A DNA stretch of 64,000 nt, taken from the NCBI RefSeq assembly GCF_036226745.1, contig NZ_CP109013.1, forward strand, positions 5,332,001-5,396,000, read 5' to 3'. Made by a program: the position numbers and the translations under genes. This document shows positions 43,094 to 52,488 of the stretch, piece by piece. Origin of the DNA: Streptomyces sp. NBC_00683 (GTDB lineage: Bacteria; Actinomycetota; Actinomycetes; Streptomycetales; Streptomycetaceae). The notes beneath the pieces are model-generated. The model worked only from the letters and a program-made list of their open reading frames with translations, had not been told where the DNA came from and searched no databases. Position 1 is the stretch's first letter; every line of letters starts with the position of its first letter.

Positions 43094-45481
43094 TCAGCGG
43101 CGGGGCAGGCCGGGGCCGCGGGCTCCTTCGACGAAGCCGTCGTCCTCCGGGTCGCCGGGGGTGGGGCGGTCGCCGTCGGGGGTGTCGGGTGTCGTGGCGG
43201 CGGAGGTGCGTGAGGGGGCGTCGGCCGGGGTGGCGGTCCTGGGGGTCTGCGGGGCCCGGGAGGTCGCCGTGCTGACGTCGGAGGGGCTGTCGGAGTCGGG
43301 GGAGTCGGGGGAGTCGGTTTCGCTCCGGTCCTCACCGGGTTCGTCCGACTCCTCGTTCCCTTCCTCGTCCGGGTCGGCTTCTTCCGGGCCTTCTTCGGCT
43401 TCGAGCTCGAACTGCTGCACCTCGTCGTCCTCGAGGGCGACGGCGGTGTAGGCGGCCCAGGTCTGTGCGGGTGCGCCGCCGCCGTTGATGCGGGCGAGTC
43501 CGAGCGCTCCGTACAGGGGTTTCTGCACGCCGGTGACGGGGTCCTGGCCCATCACGGCGATGACGGTCGCGAGGTCGGGGGTGTAGCCGGCGAACCAGGC
43601 GGCCTTGTCCTCCTCGGCGGTGCCCGTCTTGCCTGCGGCGGGGCGGTTCGCCGCTTGGGCTGCGGTGCCGGTGCCGCCGTCGACGACGCTCCGCAGGACG
43701 GAGGTGGTGGTGTCGGCTGCTTCGCGGCTGACGGCCTGCCGGGTGTTCCTGGCGGGGAGTGCGAGGTCGGTGCCGTTCTTGCTGATCTTGGCGACGAGGG
43801 TGTGTTCGCGCTGCTTGCCGTGGTCGGCGAGGGTGGCGTAGGCCTCGGTCATGTCGAGGACGCTGGCGGTGGCGGGGCCCAGGGCGATGGAGGGGGAGGC
43901 GGTGAGGTCGGGGGTGTTCTGGGGGATGCCGAGGGAGACGGCGGTGTCCTTGACGGCGTCGGGGCCGACGTCCTGGGCCATCTGGGCGTAGACGGCGTTG
44001 ACGGATTTGTCGGTGGCCTCGCGGACGGTGAGGGAGCCGTAGTCGACGTCGTCCTCGTTGGCGGGGGAGTATCCGGTGGAGCCGTGGGCGCTCTGGACGG
44101 TGCGCTTGTTGGTGCCGTCGTAGCGGGTGTTGGGGGTGATGCCCCGGCCGTCCTGGGTGGTGGATCCGTTGGCCATGGCTGCGGTGAGGACGAACGGCTT
44201 GAAGGTGGAGCCGACTTGGTAGTCGCGGCGGGTCGCGTTGTTGACGTACTGCTTGGTGTAGTCGATGCCGCCGTACATGGCGAGGACGTGGCCGGTGGCG
44301 GGGTCGATGGAGGCGCCGCCGACGCGGACGTTGCGGTCGGCCTTGCGGTCGTCGCTCGTCTTGGCCAGGACGTTGTCCTCGACCGCTTCGACGAGGGCGT
44401 CCTGCTTCTTCTTCTCGAGTGTGGTGGTGATGCGGTAGCCGCCGGTGGCGAGGGTGTTCTCGTCGAGGATCCTGTTGGCGGCGAGGTAGTCCTCGACGGC
44501 CTGGACGAGGTAGCCGCGCTGTCCTGAGAGTGCGGTGGCGGGCTTGGCCTTGCCGGGGACGGGGAAGGTCATGGCTGCGCGGTCGGAGGGGCTCAGCCAG
44601 TCCTCCTTGACCATGCCGTCGAGTACGTAGTTCCAGCGGGCGAGGGCCGCGGCCCGGTTCTCGGGGTGGGCGACGACGTCGTAGGCGCTGGGGGCGTTGA
44701 GCAGGGAGGCGAGGTAGGCGCCCTCGCCGGTGTCGAGGTCTTTGGCGTCCTTGCCGTAGTAGGCGTGGGAGGCGGCCTGGATGCCGTAGGAGTTGCGGCC
44801 GAAGTAGCTGGTGTTGAGGTAGCCCTCGAAGATCTCGTCCTTGCTCTGTTCGCGGCCGAGCTTGATCGAGATGAAGAATTCCTTGGCCTTGCGTACGACG
44901 GTCTGTTCCTGGCCGAGGTAGTAGTTCTTGACGTACTGCTGGGTGATGGTGGAGCCGCCCTGGCGGCCCTTGCCGGTGAGGGTGTTCCAGCCGGCGCGGG
45001 TCATGGCTTTGACGTCGATGGCGGGTTCGGAGTAGAAGTCCCGGTCCTCGGCGGCGAGTACGGCGTGCTGGACGGTGCGGGGGATCCCGTCGAGCCGGAC
45101 GTTCTCCCGGTTGATCTCGCCGTCCCGGGCGATGACGCTGCCGTCCTCGTAGAGGTAGACGTTCGACTGCGCGGTCGCGGCGGCGTTGGCGGCGGGGATG
45201 CCGACGAGTTTGTATCCGGCGATGAATCCGCCGACGAGCAGGAGCGCGATGAGGAGGGTGCTGCCGAGCACCATGCGCCAGGTGGGTACGGCACGGCGCC
45301 AGCCGGTGCGCTTGGGCCGCTTGACGCGTTTTGTGCGCCCCTTGCCGCCTTGTGCGCTGTCCGTGGGCTGCGGGTTCCGGGCGGTCGCCGCGGTGGTGGG
45401 GTCCCGGGGCGGCCAGCCGGCGGGACCTTTCCGACCTGGCTCTCCGTGGTCTCCGCCGGGCTGCGGTGGCTCGTGGCTCAT
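43094..45481 (-). CDS. Class A penicillin-binding protein (glycosyltransferase/transpeptidase)
   Basis: This 795-aa bifunctional enzyme builds peptidoglycan. A cytoplasmic basic N-terminus (about 70 residues) precedes one membrane helix (about 71-92). The GT51 domain has EDRDFYSEPAIDVKAM, GGSTITQQYVKNYYL and KDEIFEGYLNTSYFGRNSYGI. The transpeptidase domain has the active Ser in GSTFKPF, KSVN and KTGTAEE. The last 110 residues are an acidic, Ser/Thr/Pro-rich tail. ATG 45481 is the likely start. It diverges from the ABC genes. Confidence 0.94.
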   Translation of the reverse strand: MSHEPPQPGGDHGEPGRKGPAGWPPRDPTTAATARNPQPTDSAQGGKGRTKRVKRPKRTGWRRAVPTWRMVLGSTLLIALLLVGGFIAGYKLVGIPAANAAATAQSNVYLYEDGSVIARDGEINRENVRLDGIPRTVQHAVLAAEDRDFYSEPAIDVKAMTRAGWNTLTGKGRQGGSTITQQYVKNYYLGQEQTVVRKAKEFFISIKLGREQSKDEIFEGYLNTSYFGRNSYGIQAASHAYYGKDAKDLDTGEGAYLASLLNAPSAYDVVAHPENRAAALARWNYVLDGMVKEDWLSPSDRAAMTFPVPGKAKPATALSGQRGYLVQAVEDYLAANRILDENTLATGGYRITTTLEKKKQDALVEAVEDNVLAKTSDDRKADRNVRVGGASIDPATGHVLAMYGGIDYTKQYVNNATRRDYQVGSTFKPFVLTAAMANGSTTQDGRGITPNTRYDGTNKRTVQSAHGSTGYSPANEDDVDYGSLTVREATDKSVNAVYAQMAQDVGPDAVKDTAVSLGIPQNTPDLTASPSIALGPATASVLDMTEAYATLADHGKQREHTLVAKISKNGTDLALPARNTRQAVSREAADTTTSVLRSVVDGGTGTAAQAANRPAAGKTGTAEEDKAAWFAGYTPDLATVIAVMGQDPVTGVQKPLYGALGLARINGGGAPAQTWAAYTAVALEDDEVQQFELEAEEGPEEADPDEEGNEESDEPGEDRSETDSPDSPDSDSPSDVSTATSRAPQTPRTATPADAPSRTSAATTPDTPDGDRPTPGDPEDDGFVEGARGPGLPRR

Positions 45482-45635
45482 GGCTGTGGAGGCTCCTCGG
45501 CTGCGGGCAGTTATCCCATAGTGCACTTTTCGGAGTGATAACCACCGGATCCTCCCCGGATAACGGGTCGCGGCGGCCGCCGGTCGTGGACTAGGGTCGT
45601 GCGCTTTGGCCCGATGAGGCGGGGGAGGGGGCGCG

Positions 45636-46436
45636 GTGCTGCTCTATGCGGTGGTGGCGGCCGGTGGGTTCCGGCGGCATGCGACGTACCGGGTGGCGAC
45701 GGCGGCGGGGGTGTTCACCAACACCGTCTTCGGTTTCATCATGGCGTACACCTATATCGCCCTGTGGGACGAGCGTCCGCAGCTCGGCGGTTACGACCAG
45801 TCGGAGGCCCTGACGTACGTGTGGCTGGGTCAGGCCCTGCTGATGACCTGCGCCATGATGGGCGGCGGCTTCGAGAGTGACCTGACGGAGCGGATCCGTT
45901 CGGGCGACATCGCCGTGGACCTGTACCGGCCCGCCGATCTCCAGTTGTGGTGGCTGGCGGGGGACCTGGGCCGGGCGGCGTTCCACCTGCTGGGGCGCGG
46001 GATCGTGCCGATGGTGCTGGGGGCCCTGGCCTTCGACCTGGCGCTGCCGGGGTCGGCGTGGATGTGGCCGGCCTTCCTGGTGTCGGTGCTGCTGGGGGTC
46101 GTGGTGAGTTTCGCGCTGCGCTTCCTGGTCGCGCTGTCGGCGTTCTGGCTGATGGACGGGGCGGGTGCCCTGCAGATGGCCATGCTGGCGGGGCTCTTCT
46201 TCTCCGGGATGCTGCTGCCGCTGAACCTGTTCCCGGGCGTGCTGGGGGAGGTGGCGCGGGCGTTGCCGTGGTCGTCGCTGTTGCAGGTCCCGGCCGATGT
46301 GTTCCTGGGCAAGCGCACGGGGTGGGGTCTGGTGCAGGCGTACGCCTTCCAGGCCGGATGGGCGGTGGCGCTGCTGCTGGCGGGGCGTCTGCTGCAGTCC
46401 GTGGCGACGAGGAGGGTGGTGGTGCAGGGTGGCTGA
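45636..46436 (+). CDS. ABC-2 type transporter permease (first)
   Basis: This 266-aa membrane protein has six hydrophobic segments and a cytoplasmic N-terminus starting GTG 45636. It resembles the DUF990/ABC-2 permeases that pair with a Drr-like ATPase. AFWLMDGAGALQMAMLAGLFFSGM is typical. The stop overlaps the GTG of the next gene by 8 nt. With the two genes after it, it forms an exporter of unknown substrate. Confidence 0.88.
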   Translation: MLLYAVVAAGGFRRHATYRVATAAGVFTNTVFGFIMAYTYIALWDERPQLGGYDQSEALTYVWLGQALLMTCAMMGGGFESDLTERIRSGDIAVDLYRPADLQLWWLAGDLGRAAFHLLGRGIVPMVLGALAFDLALPGSAWMWPAFLVSVLLGVVVSFALRFLVALSAFWLMDGAGALQMAMLAGLFFSGMLLPLNLFPGVLGEVARALPWSSLLQVPADVFLGKRTGWGLVQAYAFQAGWAVALLLAGRLLQSVATRRVVVQGG

Positions 46437-47343
46437 GGCCGGGACGGAGAGGCTGGCCGCAAGGGAGCCGGAGCGGCCGGGGAAGGGGGCCGCGCGGGAG
46501 CCGGAGCGGCCGGAGATCGCGTTCGCCGACCGGTCGCGGCTGGTCGAGGGGGTCCGGGCGTACGGGCTGATCGTGGCGATGTGGCTGCGTTCGACGCTGG
46601 CGTACCGGGCGTCGTTCGTGATGACGACCATCGGCAACTTCGTGATGACCGGGGCGGACTTCTTCACGGTCATGCTGATGTTCTCGCACGTCGACGCGTT
46701 GGGCGGCTACACGCTGCCGGAGGTCGCCCTGCTGTACGGGGTGTCGGCGACCGCGTTCGGGCTGTGCGATCTGCTGGTGGGGTCGGTGGACCGGCTGGGG
46801 CAGCGGGTGCGGGACGGGACGCTCGACACGCTGCTGGTGCGGCCGGTGCCGGTGCTGGCGCAGGTGGCGGCGGACCGGTTCGCGCTGCGCCGGCTGGGCC
46901 GGATCACGCAGGCGCTCCTGGTGCTGGGCTATGCCCTGGTGACGCTGGACATCGCGTGGACCCCGCTGAAGGTGCTGATGCTGCCGTTGATGGTGCTGAG
47001 CGGGGCGGCGATCTTCGCGGCGGTGTTCGTGGTGGGTGCGGCGTTCCAGTTCTTCGCGCAGGACGCCTCGGAGGTGCAGAACGCGTTCACCTACGGGGGG
47101 ACGACTCTGCTCCAGTACCCGCCGTCGATCTTCGCGCGGGACCTGGTGCGCGGGGTGACGTTCGTGGTGCCGCTGGCGTTCGTGAGCTGGCTGCCGGCGC
47201 TGTATGTGCTGGGCAGGGACTATCCGTTGGGGCTGCCGGAGTGGGTGGCGTTCCTGCCGCCGCTGGTGGCGGGGCTGTGCTGGGTGCTTGCGGGGCTGGC
47301 GTGGCGTACGGGGCTGCGGGCGTACCGCAGTACGGGGAGCTGA
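46429..47343 (+). CDS. ABC-2 type transporter permease (second)
   Basis: This 304-aa permease starts at GTG 46429 behind GGAGGG. A short repeat (AAREPERPGKGAAREPERPE) lies near the N-terminus, then six hydrophobic segments with SVDRLGQRVRDGTLDTLLVRPVP and FAQDASEVQNAFTYGG. It overlaps the previous permease gene by 8 nt, so the pair is co-translated and probably forms a heterodimer. Confidence 0.87.
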   Translation: MAEAGTERLAAREPERPGKGAAREPERPEIAFADRSRLVEGVRAYGLIVAMWLRSTLAYRASFVMTTIGNFVMTGADFFTVMLMFSHVDALGGYTLPEVALLYGVSATAFGLCDLLVGSVDRLGQRVRDGTLDTLLVRPVPVLAQVAADRFALRRLGRITQALLVLGYALVTLDIAWTPLKVLMLPLMVLSGAAIFAAVFVVGAAFQFFAQDASEVQNAFTYGGTTLLQYPPSIFARDLVRGVTFVVPLAFVSWLPALYVLGRDYPLGLPEWVAFLPPLVAGLCWVLAGLAWRTGLRAYRSTGS

Positions 47344-47356
47344 GGGAGGGGTGGGC

Positions 47357-48337
47357 ATGGACATGGACATGGACTTCATTGAGCTCGACGGGGTCGAGAA
47401 GGTCTTCGACGTACACCGCAGGACGGGTTTCCTGCGCCGGGAGCGGCGCGAGGTGCGTGCGGTGGACGGCATCAGCTTCCGGGTGCCGCGGGGCGAGATG
47501 GTCGGGTACATCGGCCCGAACGGGGCGGGCAAGTCGACGACGATCAAGATGCTGACGGGGATCCTCACCCCGAGCGGCGGCCGGCTGCGGGTCGCGGGCA
47601 TCGATCCGTCGCGGGAGCGCACGAAGCTGGCGCACCGGATCGGTGTGGTGTTCGGGCAGCGCACGACGCTGTGGTGGGATCTGCCGCTGCGTGACTCGTA
47701 CCGGCTGATGCACCGGATGTACCGGATCCCGGACCGCCGGTTCCGGGAGAACCTGGACCGTTGCGTGGAACTCCTGGATCTGGGCGAGCTGTTGGAGACT
47801 CCGGTGCGGCAGTTGTCGCTGGGGCAGCGGATGCGGGGCGATATCGCGGCGGCGCTGCTGCACGATCCGGAGGTGCTGTACCTGGACGAGCCGACGATCG
47901 GGCTCGATGTGGTCTCCAAGGCCAAGGTGCGTGAGTTCCTGCGGGACTTGAACGCGGAGCGGTCCACGACGGTGCTGCTGACCACGCACGATCTGACCGA
48001 TATCGAGCAGCTGTGCAAGCGGGTGATGGTGATCGACCACGGCCGTCTGGTGTACGACGGTGCGCTGTCCGGGCTGCATGAGGTGGGGGAGAGCGAGCGC
48101 ACGCTGGTGGTCGATCTGGAGCGGGTGCTGCCGCCGATCGAGCTGGCGTCGGAGCCCTCGGTGCGGGTGGTGAAGGTGGAGGGGCCCCGGCAGTGGCTGG
48201 CGTTCCCGGCGTCCGCGTCGGCGGCTCCCCTGGTGGCGCGTATCGCGGCGGACTATCCGCTGGTGGACCTGTCGGTGCGGGAGCCGGACATCGAGGCCGT
48301 GATCGCGAAGATGTACATGTCGGATTCACGTCTCTAG
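47357..48337 (+). CDS. ABC transporter ATPase for the ABC-2 permeases
   Basis: This 326-aa ATPase has Walker A IGPNGAGKSTT, a Q-loop region, signature LSLGQRMRGDIA, Walker B VLYLDEPTIGLD and the switch His in TTHDLTD. It is a C-type importer-unlike ATPase of the antibiotic/lipid exporter group. ATG 47357 is the first of three near-identical ATG GAC codon pairs after GGGAGGGG, so the exact start is uncertain by 2 to 4 codons. It lies 13 nt after the second permease. Confidence 0.9.
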   Translation: MDMDMDFIELDGVEKVFDVHRRTGFLRRERREVRAVDGISFRVPRGEMVGYIGPNGAGKSTTIKMLTGILTPSGGRLRVAGIDPSRERTKLAHRIGVVFGQRTTLWWDLPLRDSYRLMHRMYRIPDRRFRENLDRCVELLDLGELLETPVRQLSLGQRMRGDIAAALLHDPEVLYLDEPTIGLDVVSKAKVREFLRDLNAERSTTVLLTTHDLTDIEQLCKRVMVIDHGRLVYDGALSGLHEVGESERTLVVDLERVLPPIELASEPSVRVVKVEGPRQWLAFPASASAAPLVARIAADYPLVDLSVREPDIEAVIAKMYMSDSRL

Positions 48338-48371
48338 GCCGGTCTTCGGGTTGCTCTATAGGCTGCGCGGT

Positions 48372-49061
48372 ATGACAAGTGAACGTCCGGACATGCGTGC
48401 TTCCGATGCGGAACGTGAGCGGGTCGCCGAGACCTTGCGGGAGGCCATGGCCGAGGGCCGGCTGGAGATGGACGAGTTCGAGCAACGGCTCGACGCGACG
48501 TACAAGGCGCGTACGCACGGGGAGCTGGAGCCGATCGTGCGCGATCTCCCCGTTCCGGGCACGGCTGTTGCGCCCGTGGGTACCTCGTCGCCCGTGCGCG
48601 CCCCCGGTACGTCCGTCGACTGGTCGAGGCGTATCGGCGGGCCCGCGACGTCCTCGGGAGGGTTCGCCTTCTGGGGCGGCTTCAGCCGCAAGGGCCGTTG
48701 GACGGTGGGGCGGGAGTTCACCGCGTTCGCGATGTGGGGCGGGGGCGAGATCGATCTGCGCGAGGCGGACTTCGAACAGCGCGAGATCGTCATCCGGTGT
48801 TTCGCGATCATGGGCGGGCTGCAGGTGAAGGTCCCGCCGAACGTGCACCTCCATGTCAACGGCATCGGCGTCATGGGCGGTTTCGACGAGCAGACGAAGG
48901 ACGCCGACTTCGGCGAACCGGCTCCGGACGCGCCGCGGGTGCGGGTGACCGGGTTCGCCCTGATGGGCGGGGTCGGTGTGGACCGCAAGTGGAACAAGGC
49001 GCAGCGGCAGCGCCTCAAGGAGGCGGAGCGGCTGCGCCTGGAGAAGCCGGACGGTTCCTGA
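48372..49061 (+). CDS. DUF1707-containing protein with a beta-rich C-terminal domain
   Basis: This 229-aa protein starts with a DUF1707 domain (MRASDAERERVAETLREAMAEGRLEMDEFEQRL) and ends with a glycine-rich beta domain seen in cell-envelope stress proteins (FTAFAMWGGGEIDLREADF, IMGGLQVKVPPNVHLHVNGIGVMGGF). No membrane helix is present. TAGGCT lies 7 nt before ATG 48372, so it may be leaderless. Related proteins are linked to envelope stress or antibiotics. Confidence 0.85.
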   Translation: MTSERPDMRASDAERERVAETLREAMAEGRLEMDEFEQRLDATYKARTHGELEPIVRDLPVPGTAVAPVGTSSPVRAPGTSVDWSRRIGGPATSSGGFAFWGGFSRKGRWTVGREFTAFAMWGGGEIDLREADFEQREIVIRCFAIMGGLQVKVPPNVHLHVNGIGVMGGFDEQTKDADFGEPAPDAPRVRVTGFALMGGVGVDRKWNKAQRQRLKEAERLRLEKPDGS

Positions 49062-49073
49062 GGGCGGGCGCGG

Positions 49074-50327
49074 TCAGAAGGATCCGGCCTTCGGCGTTCC
49101 GGTCACCGTCGCGAGGTCGACGAGGCGGCCCAGCGTCCGGTAGCCGGCGTCGTTGAAGTGCAGCCGGTCGCCCGAGTCGTACGAGGGCAGGAGCCGGTTG
49201 GGGGCGTAGGGGTCGCGGACCGCCCGGTCGAAGTCGATGACGTCGTCGAAGATCCGGCCCGCCCGGATCTGTTCGTTGACCGCCAGGCGTACGTCGTTGC
49301 GTTCGGGTGTCCACGTACCGAAGCCCTGGAAGGGCGTCAGCGTCGTCCCGATGACCCGCAGTCCGCGGGCGTGGGCGCGTTCCGTGAGGGACCGCAGTCC
49401 GGCCACGATGCGCTGGGGGTCCTCCTCCTGGGGAGCCTGCTGCACGTCGTTGATGCCCAGCGCGATGATGACGGTCCTGGCTCCGGCGACGGACAGCACG
49501 TCCCGCTCGAAGCGGTGGGTGCCGCCGACGCCGCCGCGGCCGTTCCTCTCGGGGGCGCTGTCGCGCAGCAGGCGGTTGCCCGCGATGCCCTGGTTGGCGA
49601 TCCCGTAGCGGTGCTCCAGCCGGTCGGAAAGCACGTCGGGCCAGCGGTTGTTGGCGTCGGTGGAGGAGCCGGTGCCCGCGGTGAGGGAGTCGCCGATCAC
49701 GACGATCGCGCCCGGTGAGCTCTCGTTGCGTACGTCCACCGCGGTGAGGTAGCGCCACCGGTCGGTCCGCCAGGTGCCGCGGTCGTCGGCCAGGTACGAC
49801 GTCTGCAGGGCGTGGGCGTGATAGGTGACGGGGCCGCTCCGGTACGGGGTGCGCAGGGTGACGACGAGGTCGGCGTCGGGTGCGACGGGCACGACCACGG
49901 GGTCGCTGACGATCTGACGGCCTGCGGCGACGGTGACCACGGGCCGGCCGCGGAAGGTCACCGGGCGGGTGTTGACGGTGGCTTCGTCGATGACGAGCGG
50001 GGCTGTGCCGAAGAGGTTGGAGAGGGTGATGCGGGCGGCGTCGCCACCGACGCTGGTGTGCACGGTGTTGCGGATGGTGCGTCCGGGGAGGCCGTGTTCC
50101 GTGTCCGGTTCGCCGCTGACGGGCGCTCCGGTCCAGGTGGCGACCCAGGTGCCGGTGGAGTTGGCCGGCGCGGCGGGATTGCGTGCGGCCGCGTGCGCCT
50201 CGGGTCCGGGGAGCGGCGCCCGGGTCTCCCCGGCGATCAGTGTCGTACCGAACGCGAGTGCGGCAGCGAGCGCGGCGGTGCCTGCTATGAGGGCGATGAG
50301 CAGGGCATACCCCTGGCGCCTGGGCAT
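49074..50327 (-). CDS. Secreted SGNH/GDSL esterase
   Basis: This 417-aa exported hydrolase has a signal peptide or anchor (GYALLIALIAGTAALAAALAFG, residues 6-27). The N-terminal part is a beta domain (about 60-175). The SGNH core shows IVVIGDSLTAG with the catalytic Ser, GNR, GINDVQQ and the catalytic DRLHF motif near the C-terminus. It probably cleaves acyl or acetyl esters outside the cell. ATG 50327 follows AAGGAGA. It diverges from the DUF445 gene. Confidence 0.9.
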   Translation of the reverse strand: MPRRQGYALLIALIAGTAALAAALAFGTTLIAGETRAPLPGPEAHAAARNPAAPANSTGTWVATWTGAPVSGEPDTEHGLPGRTIRNTVHTSVGGDAARITLSNLFGTAPLVIDEATVNTRPVTFRGRPVVTVAAGRQIVSDPVVVPVAPDADLVVTLRTPYRSGPVTYHAHALQTSYLADDRGTWRTDRWRYLTAVDVRNESSPGAIVVIGDSLTAGTGSSTDANNRWPDVLSDRLEHRYGIANQGIAGNRLLRDSAPERNGRGGVGGTHRFERDVLSVAGARTVIIALGINDVQQAPQEEDPQRIVAGLRSLTERAHARGLRVIGTTLTPFQGFGTWTPERNDVRLAVNEQIRAGRIFDDVIDFDRAVRDPYAPNRLLPSYDSGDRLHFNDAGYRTLGRLVDLATVTGTPKAGSF

Positions 50328-50468
50328 GGGCGGTGATTCTCCTTGTGATGATCGGGCTGGTCTCATGATGCGACAGGCCGTGGGGAACTCGACGTGCGGC
50401 CCGGGAGTAGGTGAGGTAGGGACAATGCGTACGGCACTGGGTGACGCGTACGCGGACGGGTGGAGCGG

Positions 50469-51875
50469 ATGGAACACGACGCGGGACAGGGAACGGGGTC
50501 CGGCCAGGATTCCGGGGCGGGACCGGGGCCGGACGGTCCCGTGTCCGGGCGGCCGGGGCTGATGCCCGGGGCGGGCGGACCGGGTGCCCGTCGGGCGGCG
50601 GCGCCGCTGGCCGGTTTCGCGTACACCGCTGCCGACGAGGAGAAACAGCGCGGAGTGCGCCGTATGAAGACCACCGCCACGGGTCTGCTCCTGCTCGTCG
50701 CGCTCGTCTACGTCCTCGCCACCTGGGCGAAGAACGAGGGTGTGGGTGGCTGGCCGGGCTACGTCGCAGCGGCTGCCGAAGCGGGCATGGTGGGTGCGCT
50801 GGCGGACTGGTTCGCGGTCACGGCGCTCTTCCGCCGCCCGCTCGGACTCCCCATCCCCCACACGGCCATCATCCCCACCAAGAAGGACCAGCTCGGGGAG
50901 TCACTCGGTTCCTTCGTGGGCGAGAATTTTCTCTCCGGAGACGTGGTTCGTGACCGAATTCACGCTCTGGGCGTCGGCGCGCGGCTCGGGGCGTGGCTGG
51001 CCGAGCCGGATCACGCGGACCGGGTGACCGCGGAGCTCGCGACCGCGCTGCGCGGTGCGCTGACGGTGCTCAGGGACGCCGACGTGCAGGCGGTCGTCGG
51101 CGAGGCGATCACCCGGCGGGCGGATGCGGCGGAAGTCGGTCCCGGCATCGGCAAGATGCTGGAGAAGGTCGTCGCCGACGGCGGGCACCGCAGGGTCGTC
51201 GACCTCGTCTGCGTGAGGGCCCACGACTGGCTGGTCGAGCACGGCGAGTCCGTGATGGACGCGGTGCAGGGCGGAGCGCCGGGCTGGACGCCGAGGTTCG
51301 TCGACAAGCGGGTGGGGGAGCGCGTCTACAAGGAACTGCTGCGCTTCGTCACGGAGATGCGGGACATGCCGGGGCACCCGGCGCGCGACTCGATCGACAC
51401 GTTCCTGACGGACTTCGCCGCGGACCTCCAGACGGACTCGGACACCCGGGCGCGGGTGGAGCGGCTCAAGTCGGAGATCCTGGGGCGCGGCGAGGTGCAG
51501 GACGTCATCGCGTCGGCCTGGTCCTCGGTACGCACGATGATCATCGCGGCGGCGGAGGACGAGCGGAGCGAGCTGCGGCTGCGTGCCAGGGCCTCGCTGA
51601 TGTCGCTGGGCGCCAGGCTGGCGACGGACGAGCGGCTGCAGGCCAAGCTGGAGGGCTGGCTGGAGGACGCGGCGGTGTACGTCGTCACGACGTACCGCAC
51701 GGAGATCACGTCGCTGATCAGCGACACCGTCGCCGGCTGGGACGCGGACCAGACCTCCAAGAAGATCGAGGCGCACATCGGCCGCGACCTGCAGTTCATC
51801 CGGATCAACGGCACGGTGGTGGGCGCGCTGGCCGGTCTGGCGATCTATTCGGTCTCACGGGCACTGGGCGGCTGA
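50469..51875 (+). CDS. DUF445 family membrane protein
   Basis: This 468-aa protein has a Gly/Pro-rich N-terminus, one or two membrane helices (about 67-105, ATGLLLLVALVYVLATWAK and YVAAAAEAGMVGALADWFAV) and a long helical cytoplasmic domain. DUF445 members (YheB/YjiN group) start with the ADWFAVTALFRRPLGLPIPHTAIIP core. The C-terminus has another helix (GTVVGALAGLAIYSVSRALG). GTG 50460 and ATG 50469 are both possible; GGAG precedes the latter. Function unknown. Confidence 0.88.
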   Translation: MEHDAGQGTGSGQDSGAGPGPDGPVSGRPGLMPGAGGPGARRAAAPLAGFAYTAADEEKQRGVRRMKTTATGLLLLVALVYVLATWAKNEGVGGWPGYVAAAAEAGMVGALADWFAVTALFRRPLGLPIPHTAIIPTKKDQLGESLGSFVGENFLSGDVVRDRIHALGVGARLGAWLAEPDHADRVTAELATALRGALTVLRDADVQAVVGEAITRRADAAEVGPGIGKMLEKVVADGGHRRVVDLVCVRAHDWLVEHGESVMDAVQGGAPGWTPRFVDKRVGERVYKELLRFVTEMRDMPGHPARDSIDTFLTDFAADLQTDSDTRARVERLKSEILGRGEVQDVIASAWSSVRTMIIAAAEDERSELRLRARASLMSLGARLATDERLQAKLEGWLEDAAVYVVTTYRTEITSLISDTVAGWDADQTSKKIEAHIGRDLQFIRINGTVVGALAGLAIYSVSRALGG

Positions 51876-51934
51876 CAGCGCTCCCGGGGCGTCGGCGGAA
51901 ACCGTGGCCGGCGCGGCGCGGTGGAGGGAAAGCA

Positions 51935-51975
51935 CCGGGGGTGCCCGCCGTCCTGTCGTACGGGGGCACCCCCGG
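51935..51975. terminator. Bidirectional terminator
   Basis: Perfect 12-nt arms (51935-51946, 51964-51975) surround a 17-nt loop. It separates convergent DUF445 and the small membrane protein gene. Confidence 0.7.
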
Positions 51976-52046
51976 GTCACGCGGGGGAGTTGCCGTTCAG
52001 TACGTGCCGCCCGCCGCCGGTGTTCATCGCCCGGCGCGCCTTTTTC

Positions 52047-52349
52047 TCAGGCGCTGCGCCGTGTGACCACCCACGAGGCCGCGGCGACCCCGCCCGCGAC
52101 GGCGAACACCGCGGGCCAGGCACCGACCTTCTTGGCGAGCGGGTGCGATCCGGCGAACGCGGCGACGTAGGCGACGGTCAGCCCGACGGCCGCCCGGGGC
52201 CCGGCCTGCCGGTTCCACTCGTACGCGGCGAGGGAGCCGGCGGCGGCGAGCGCGACACCGCCGAGCGGCCGCTTCCCGGTCCACCGGGCGACCCCGTACC
52301 CCCCGAGGAGTCCGCTCGCCGCCACTGCCGCCGCCGGGACCTTCGCCAT
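52047..52349 (-). CDS. Small membrane protein of unknown function
   Basis: This 100-aa protein is mostly hydrophobic, with three membrane segments (about residues 4-18, 29-44, 50-66 and possibly 75-95). ATG 52349 follows GAAGGTGG; the frame is open far upstream but that part is only a shadow of the MFS gene. No family is recognised. Confidence 0.65.
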   Translation of the reverse strand: MAKVPAAAVAASGLLGGYGVARWTGKRPLGGVALAAAGSLAAYEWNRQAGPRAAVGLTVAYVAAFAGSHPLAKKVGAWPAVFAVAGGVAAASWVVTRRSA

Positions 52350-52426
52350 CGCAGCCACCTTCGCTTCCTTCGTACAGGTCGAGGCTCCGAGGCTAACGCG
52401 CTGCTTCGAACTCCAGTGGCACCCAG

Positions 52427-52471
52427 GGGGTGCACAAGCGTTTACCCTGAAGGTGAACGCTTGTGCACCCC
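52427..52471. promoter_or_regulatory. 16-bp inverted-repeat operator upstream of the MFS/TetR genes
   Basis: Perfect 16-nt arms (52427-52442, 52456-52471; half GGGGTGCACAAGCGTT) flank a 13-nt spacer and end 17 nt before the MFS start. Each arm contains GTGCAC. This fits the operator of the TetR regulator encoded two genes down, which would bind as one or two dimers. Confidence 0.75.
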
Positions 52472-52488
52472 TCTGCGTAGGAGACCAC

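Noticed and set aside
43332..45545. 737-codon open frame overlapping the PBP gene on the same strand
   Set aside because: It reads as Arg/His/Pro-rich shadow; PBP motifs are all in the other frame.
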